Source: Scalesia atractyloides (Eukaryota; Streptophyta; Magnoliopsida; Asterales; Asteraceae). From it: 64,000 bases of DNA. Positions 57,861-64,000 of the stretch are shown piece after piece. The notes beneath the pieces were generated by a model. That model saw only the letters and a program-made list of their open reading frames with translations, ran no database searches and had not been told where the DNA came from. Numbering within the stretch: the first letter of the stretch is position 1; every line of letters begins with the position of its first letter. The stretch lies in assembly GCA_947069175.1 (NCBI GenBank), contig CAMTDV010001633.1, positions 62,044,102-62,108,101 of the forward strand. Reading direction: 5' to 3'. Position numbers and translations under genes: made by a program.

Positions 57861-58523
57861 CACACAGTCCAGCGGTGGACTGTGTGCATTTGAAACATAG
57901 AGATACCGAGTTCGAGTCTGTCCTTGTTCCGATTCGTCACAATATTCAAACCTTTTTATAAAACCCAAATGCGGAACCTTTCAGTTAGTATATAAGATTA
58001 ATAAAAACAAGTATTTTAACCAGGTTAGACACACAGTCCAGCGGTGGACTATGTGCGATTATAAAGCACACGTCCCGGGTTCGAGTTCTGTTGTGTTCCG
58101 ATCCACTGAAATAATATACCCTTTTTATAAAAGCCAAATCCTGAAACATGTAATCAGCGTATAAGTATAATAAAAACCGGAATAATAACCAGGTTAGACA
58201 CACAGTCCAGTGGTGGACTGTGTGCAAAAACATTAAGCACGTCGCGGGTTCGAGTCCAGGCCCCCGCACGGGTTCTGGCAATTATCAAGTTTTTAATTAA
58301 GGACAGAAATGAATTAATCTAATTTGTATATATATATAATTAAAAACAGAAATATTTCGGGTTAGACACGTAGCTCAGTTGGTAGAGCTGCGTGCACGTA
58401 TACGAGAGGTCACGAGTTCGAACCTAACTCAGCGCATATCATAAACACAGTCCGACCGGTCAAACGGTCAACGGTCAAGGTCAACTGGTCAACGGTCAAC
58501 TGGTCAAAAAGTCAAAAATTTTT
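57861..58523 (+). other. Array of four tRNA-like cassettes, solo LTR C
   Basis: Hairpins at 57861-57886, 58030-58055 (one mismatch), 58199-58224 and 58367-58394 (G.T pair), spacing 169, 169 and 168 bp. B boxes: GAGTTCGAGTC (57908), GGTTCGAGTTC (58078), GGTTCGAGTCC (58247, full match) and GAGTTCGAACC (58414). T runs of five at 57953, 58122, 58290 and 58519. TATA-like words TATATAAG (57989), TATAAGTATAATA (58160) and TATATATATATAA (about 58328) precede cassettes two to four. One cassette more than in A or B. Confidence 0.75.
58458..58507 (+). promoter_or_regulatory. Seven GGTCAA copies, solo LTR C
   Basis: GGTCAA at 58458, 58466, 58473, 58479, 58487, 58493 and 58502, immediately after the last cassette and before its T run. 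Confidence 0.65.
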
Positions 58524-58974
58524 ATATTATTTATTTATTTATTTAATTTAAAAATCAATTTAAAATACTTAAAAATAATATTTTTAAAGTTAGAAAATGT
58601 CCTTAAACTCACAAAAATAAATCTAGAAATCCTATTAAAGTTATGAATTAAAATTATTAATCTCAAATAAAATCCTTTTATTTACCGAACCACTATGTTA
58701 TTATTTAGGTTAGTTCCTCTCGTGGTTAAATCCAAATTCGTGCGCATTCATCATCAATCCAAGAAACGCACCCACTGTGAGTGAATCTCTACAAATTCCC
58801 CGTTTTAATCACGTTTTTGGGGTGTATCATGTGTCATATTATGTATTACATTTAAACACTTGTGCATCCATCATATCAATGATCAAATGTGTATTCAATA
58901 TGTATCAACTGTTTGTGTGGTTAATGTTTAGATTAAATTTATCATTTTCAGTACATACATTATCATAGGCCGCC

Positions 58975-59165
58975 GTTCCCCATTACCTATGAGCGTGAAC
59001 CGTTCCCCATTACCTATGAGCGTGAACGAGGCGTTGCCAACATACGATCGGCTCCGTTTGATTGAGCCTTGATCGCACATACATCATCATAGGCCGTCTG
59101 TTCCCCATTACCTATGAGCGGAACCGTTCCCCATTACCTATGAGCGTGAACGTGACGTTGCCAAC
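58975..59165 (+). repeat. GTTCCCCATTACCTATGAGCG repeats, solo LTR C
   Basis: Four copies of TTCCCCATTACCTATGAGCG in two pairs, surrounding the single GATCGGCTC hairpin at about 59045. This part replaces two of the three hairpins of element A. Confidence 0.7.
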
Positions 59166-61149
59166 ATTTACATTATCATTCATGTCATATATTCATGCAA
59201 GGTGGTTTGTTATTGTATGTTATCGTATGTTATTGTATGTTATTGTATGATTATTTACGTTTGCTCACATATGATTATTGCACAATTTTTCCATATTAAA
59301 TACAACAAGAAATCAATTATAAATGTTTTCTAACAAGGTTCACTCGCCAACTTTTTGTTGACCCAAAAACCATTTTTACACATGCTACAGGTGGACAGGA
59401 TGAAGCAAGGAACACATAGGAAAATGCCTTAGAAGAAAAATAATGAAGTCTAGAAAGATGTATAGAACATGTTGTACTTGTATGATTTGATTGTATGATT
59501 TTCTTTAAAATTGTAATAATAATAAATATGAAACATTATAATAAATGTCATGAGCTTTGATGAAAACCCATGCCCCGATCACCTATTTCCGCTGCGGGTC
59601 GGGGTGTGACACCATAGCAGTTAGAACTGAGAGAAACACCTAAAACCCAGAAGTTAGACCTTTATGGGAAGAAGAATTAGATAGACAACTAGCTAATTTT
59701 CACATGTTTGGAAATGTTGGAGGAGAACCTAATTTCAACCAAGTAGCAAACCCAGAACCCCCGATACTTCCCTTGTTTCCTAACCAACCCATGAACTTAG
59801 AACAGAACCAGGAAAACCAATTTCCAATCCCAGCCTTTGATCCCAATGAGATACCTAGAATTTCAGCACCAAACCCTTTAGATCAATGGTGGGCTAACAA
59901 CTGGGCAATTCTGAACCTACTAGAAAACCCAATCCCCTATGAAGAACCAGTTCCACCTTACCCTGAACCAGTACCAGCCCCAATACTACCCAGGGATCAT
60001 GTGGAGGAACTCCACCAGTATGGCGAAGAGTTAGTGGAGGAAAGAAACCGGATTCGCCAAATCAGGGAGAAACTCGTCTGGAAATATGACGAGCGGGAAA
60101 TGCAGTTTTAAAGAAACTAGTAGCCTAATATATATATATATATTAAAAAGGCAGAAATTAATTCCATAAACGGGAATAAACGTGTACCCCCTGAATCAAA
60201 TCACACCGTGAATGGAAATCACGGATTGTTAATCCAAGCTCCAATTCCAAAAAGAAGAAGAACCATCTCATATGGTTGTTCTTATAAAGAATTCTTATCA
60301 TGCAAACCAATGGAATTCTCCGGCAATGAAGGAGCTATTTCAGCCTTGCGCTGGATAGAAAAGACAGAAGCAGTCTTAAAGATAAGTAAATGTGACAAAT
60401 CAAGATAAAGTCATGTATGCTTCTAATCTTTTTAAAGATGCAGCTTTAGAGTGGTGGAATACCATTCTTCAGTCTAAAGGAAGTGACAAGGCTTACAGTA
60501 TGGAATGGAATAACTTTAAGGATATAGTTGAAAGGAAATTCTGTCCTCCTAATGAAAAGGAACAGATTGCTAATAAATTCCTAAATCATAGAATGATCAT
60601 GGTAGATTGCAGAGAATATACTACCACATTCTTTGAATATGCAAGGATTGTACCAACCCTGGCCTCACCAGAACCAGTATTAATCTCCCGTTACATCTGG
60701 GGATTAATCAGTGAGATCAGGCATGTAGTCAAAGCAGCAAGACCACAAACCATAGAAGAAGCAGTGGAATTGGCAAATACCTTGACAAATGAGTTGGTAC
60801 GTACGCAAGAAGAAAACCAGAAAAGGAACCTAGCTCAAAAGATCACCCAGGAACTACGTTATGGTAATTCCAATCGTGGGAAAGGGGCAAGTTCTTCTTC
60901 ACCCCCATGTAAGTACTGCAAAGGAAACATTCAGGGAAATGTTCTACATACTGCAATTTCTGCAAATTCCCAGGGCATAAGGAATAAGACTGCAGAAAGA
61001 AAGTTAGCAATAGGTTGTGCTACAATTGCGGAGAAGCCGGTCATATTAAAACCAACTGTCCGAAACTAGCTCCAGCAAAAAACAACAAAGCCAAGGTGAC
61101 GGAAGGACCCAAGAGAAATGCCAGAGCATTCGTGCTGAGCGCTGAAGAG

Positions 61150-61535
61150 CAAAGATGATTCCGGATGTGATTGCCGGTACGTTTTTAGCGAATGATGTTT
61201 ATGAAAAAGTATTATTTGACTCTGGTGCAAACCAAAGTTTCATAAATAATTCCTTCTGCAATTTTCTTAATTAACCATTAACTAAACTTCACCAAGACTG
61301 CCTGGTGGAAACGGCAAATGGATCTTCTATCAAAATAAGTGAAATCCTGCAAGGAGTAAGGATAGGAATTTTAAGTCATAATTTTACTGCTAACCTTTTT
61401 CCAATGGATCTAGCCGGATTTGACGTCGTGTTAGGAATGGATTGCTTGGTAGCCAATCAGGCACGAATAGTATGTGATCAAAAGTCTGTAGAAGTAAATG
61501 TGCCATCTGGTGAAAGGATCACAATTAAATGAGAT
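61150..61535 (+). pseudogene. Element D protease region
   Basis: VLFDSGANQSFI carries the aspartic protease active site (DSG). A stop at 61271 and another near 61530 interrupt it. DVVLGMDCLVANQARIVCD is the usual downstream segment. Confidence 0.75.
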
Positions 61536-61565
61536 AAGTCAACAAGATCAACAAAGTTCATCTCT

Positions 61566-62998
61566 GTGATGAAAGCTGCAAGCTACATACGGAAAGGAGG
61601 AATGGTGTATATGATTTCCCTAATCATTAACACTAAAGGAAAAGAATTAAAAGATATTCCCGTAATATCCGAATTCTCTGATGTTTTCCCAGAAGAGTTG
61701 TCTGGATTACCACCAGATCGAGAGGTTGAATTTATAATTCACCTAATACCAGGAACGGCACCGATTGCCAAAGCACCCTATCGCCTAGCACCGACGGAGA
61801 TGCAGGAATTGAAGAAACAACTGGATGAATTACTAGAAAAAGGTTTCATACAACCCAGCTCATCGCCATGGGAGCACCAGTGTTATTTGTTAAGAAGAAA
61901 GACGGATCAATGCGAATGTGCATTGATTACCGAGAATTGAATAAGGTGACAATAAAAAATCGGTACCCATTACCGAGGATTGATGATTTGTTTGACCAAC
62001 TCCAAGGAGCCCGATTCTTTTCTAAGATCGACTTACGCTCAGGATATCATCAGTTGAAAGTACATGAAGAGGACATTCCTAAAACTGCTTTCAGAACAAG
62101 GTACGATCACTATGAATTTACAGTCATGCCATTTGGGTTAACCAATGCCCCAGCAGCATTTATGGACATGATGAACATGATATGTAAACCATACCTGGAT
62201 AAATTCATAATTGTCTTTATAGATGATATTCTAATTTACTCTAAGAGTAAGGAAGATCACGCAGAGCATTTGCATATACTCCTTACATTACTGAGGAAGG
62301 AAAAGCTTTATGCGAAATTCTCAAAATGTGACTTCTGGTTACAAGAAGTACAATTCCTTGGACATCTGGTAAACCACGAAGGAATTCATGTGGATCCCAC
62401 AAAGATCGAAGCAATTACCAAATGGAAGGTCCCAGAATCACCAACGGAAATAAAAAGTTTTCTTGGATTAGTAGGGTATTATAGACGTTTTATTCAAGAT
62501 TTTTCTAGAATAGCCATCCCGTTAACTAAGCTAACTTGCAAATCAGTTAAGTTTGATTGGGGACCCAAGCAAGAAGAAGCATTCAGGATTTTGAAGCAAA
62601 AGTTAACCAACACACCAATACTCGCTTTTCCAGAAGGAACTGAAGACTTCGTAGTTTATTGCGATGCGTCTAAGTTAGGATATGGATGTGTGCTGATGCA
62701 ACGTCAAAAAGTAATTGCTTATGCCTCTAGACAACTTAAGAAGCATGAAGAAAATTATACTACACATGATCTAGAGCTAGGGCAATAATTTTTGCCCTTA
62801 AGATTTGGAGACACTATCTTTACGGTAGTAAGTTTATGGTATTCACAGATCATAAGAGTTTAAGATATGTCTTAGGACAAAAGGAATTAAACATGAGATA
62901 GAGGCGATGGATGGAAATCCTTAGTGATTATGATTGTGATATCCAGTATCATGCAGGAAAAGCTAACGTAGTAGCTGATGCTTTAAGTCGAAAGTTCC
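61566..62998 (+). pseudogene. Element D reverse transcriptase and RNase H
   Basis: The linker FSDVFPEELSGLPPDREVEF leads to RT. A shift near 61868 separates SSSPW from GAPVLFVKKKDGS. YRELNKVTIKNRYPLPRID, FRTRYDHYEFTVMPFGLTN and FIDDILIYS (about 62215) are intact. RNase H begins at YCDASKLGYGC (about 62660). One base is lost near 62783 and a stop sits at 62899. ANVVADALSRK ends the domain. Confidence 0.88.
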
Positions 62999-63142
62999 AT
63001 GAGAAGCCGAAAAGAGTACGCTCTCTTAGACTAAACCTGCAGATAGATTTAAATGAGCCAATTAAACAGACACAGGAAACAGAAATCAAGGGCGATGCTG
63101 AAGGATTAAAAGGAATGATTAAGGAATTAGAGAAAGGAACAG

Positions 63143-64000
63143 ATGGAATTTGTAGATTTAAGAAAGAATTTCTGGTGGATAGGAATGAAGGAAGCCCATA
63201 AGAATAAGTATACAATGCATCCTGGAAGTGATAAGATGTATAAAGATTTAAGAAAGAATTTCTGGTGGATAGGAATGAAGAAGGATGTATCAAGCTACGT
63301 TGCTAAATGTCTAACTTGTTCATAGGTTAAAGCTGAACATCAGGAACCTTCAGGACTGTTGCAACCATTAGAAATGCCAATTTGGAAATGGGAATTGATA
63401 ACAACGGAATTTGTTACTAAACTAACTAAGACAAGAAAAGGTAATGATACAATCTGGGTGATTGTAGACAGATTGACCAAATCTGCTCAGTGCTTACCAA
63501 TGAAGGAAACTTTCAGTATCGAACAATTAGCCAAGTTATATGTAAATGAAATAGTTTCATTACATGGAATTCCTTTGTCCATTGTGTCTGACAGGGACAA
63601 CCGTTTTACTTCTCATTTTTGGAAAAGTTTCCAAAAAGCAATGGGAACTAGACTAAATCTAAGTACAGCATATCATCCTCAAACAGACGGTCAAAGTGAA
63701 ACGACAATCCAAACAATGGAAGATATGCTTAGAGCCTGTGTAATTGATTTTGGAGGAAACTGGGATGAATATTTACCTTTGATGGAGTTTTCCTACAACA
63801 ACAGTTATCATACCAGCATCAATGATGTACCATTTGAAGCACTCTACGGACGAAAATGTCGAACTCCAGTATGTTGGGCAGAAATTGGAGAAAATCAACT
63901 ATCTGGTCCTGAAATTGTGCAAGAAACAACTGACAAAATCATTCAAGTCAAGGAAAGACTGAAAACGGCCCGAGATCGTCAAAAGAGTTATGCAGATAAC
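63143..64000 (+). pseudogene. Element D integrase (runs off the window)
   Basis: The His/Cys zinc region (EAHKNKYTMHPGSDKMYKDL, YVAKCLTC) is preceded by a duplicated RKNFWWIGMK segment and followed by a stop at 63323-63325. From 63326 to the end the frame is open: WVIVDRLTKSAQ, SIVSDRDNRF, YHPQTDGQSETT, FEALYGRKCRTPVCW. The first catalytic Asp is replaced by Glu (TTEFVTK for the usual MDF); the second Asp and the Glu remain. Confidence 0.87.

Larger units (their letters stand above)
56849..59611 (+). mobile_element. Solo LTR C, relative of A and B
   Basis: TGTAACATCCGT to GGGTCGGGGTGTGACA, 2763 bp, with CCATA on both sides (56844-56848 and 59612-59616). No internal sequence, hence a solo LTR left by LTR-LTR recombination. 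It diverges from A's LTR over most of its length but keeps the same modules in the same order. Confidence 0.93.
56627..61085 (+). pseudogene. Element D Gag, split by solo LTR C and frameshifted
   Basis: Starts MSDQGTSDAYRHLP at 56627, with a stop at 56696. The frame enters solo LTR C at 56848 and resumes in phase at 59617. Stops follow at 59641 and 60109, a (TA)n tract at 60130-60145, a shift near 60395 and another near 60950. Capsid pieces: YKEFLSCKPMEFSGNEGAI, then LEWWNTILQSKG, VERKFCPPNEKEQIANKFL and ELANTLTNELVRT. The zinc knuckle CYNCGEAGHIKTNC is at about 61017-61060 in a third frame. This is a gypsy Gag of a family different from A/B/C. Confidence 0.85.

Overview
The window looks like gene-poor nuclear DNA of a flowering plant. 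It has short plant-type introns with GT..AG ends, plant LTR retrotransposon families (Athila-like, Tat-like, chromovirus/Tekay-like), and plant MITEs of the hAT, Harbinger, Mutator and Stowaway types. Several repeat families resemble ones I associate with Asteraceae, so a composite is my best guess; species cannot be fixed from the sequence alone.

Layout. 1-6.6 kb: retrotransposon debris. A Tat-like gag scrap is followed by an Athila-like LTR/primer site/gag, an antisense accessory ORF with one intron, and an LTR-like promoter. 6.6-14.9 kb: AT-rich DNA with MITEs, a Harbinger element carrying a Myb/SANT-like ORF with one frameshift, a foldback element and tandem repeats. 15.2-21.1 kb and 27.7-31.1 kb: the only two host genes. 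They are tandem paralogues of a histidine-phosphatase (phosphoglycerate-mutase-like) gene, both on the minus strand with seven exons, and both reading through without lesions (239 and 235 aa). The 6.5 kb between them is nested MITEs plus a 1.14 kb tandem duplication. 31.5-34.9 kb: a large inverted-repeat block with a hAT insertion.

34.9-64 kb is a nest of four LTR elements ordered by target-site duplications (TSDs). Old element D (5' LTR 34934-56469 with interruptions, degenerate gag-pol running off the right edge) carries two insertions. One is gag-only element B (minus strand, 36013-55741, TSD CTACC) in its LTR. The other is solo LTR C (56849-59611, TSD CCATA) in its gag. Full-length element A (plus strand, 41868-52819, TSD TCCTA) is inserted in B's 5' LTR. 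A, B and C belong to one family with LTRs of about 2.7 kb.

The main discovery candidate is inside those LTRs. Each carries three or four sense-strand tRNA-like cassettes spaced 168-170 bp apart, plus one antisense cassette near its 5' end. Most cassettes combine an A-box-like arm drawn out into a long perfect or near-perfect hairpin, a B box about 20-40 nt further on, and a T-run like a Pol III terminator; several also have an upstream TATA-like element. The hairpin arms differ between cassettes by paired changes. The last sense cassette is followed by short GGTCAA (W-box core) tandem copies, and further on by a second set of hairpins that also covary. This looks like an LTR built around Pol III-type modules, a different solution from the 5S-bearing Cassandra TRIMs.
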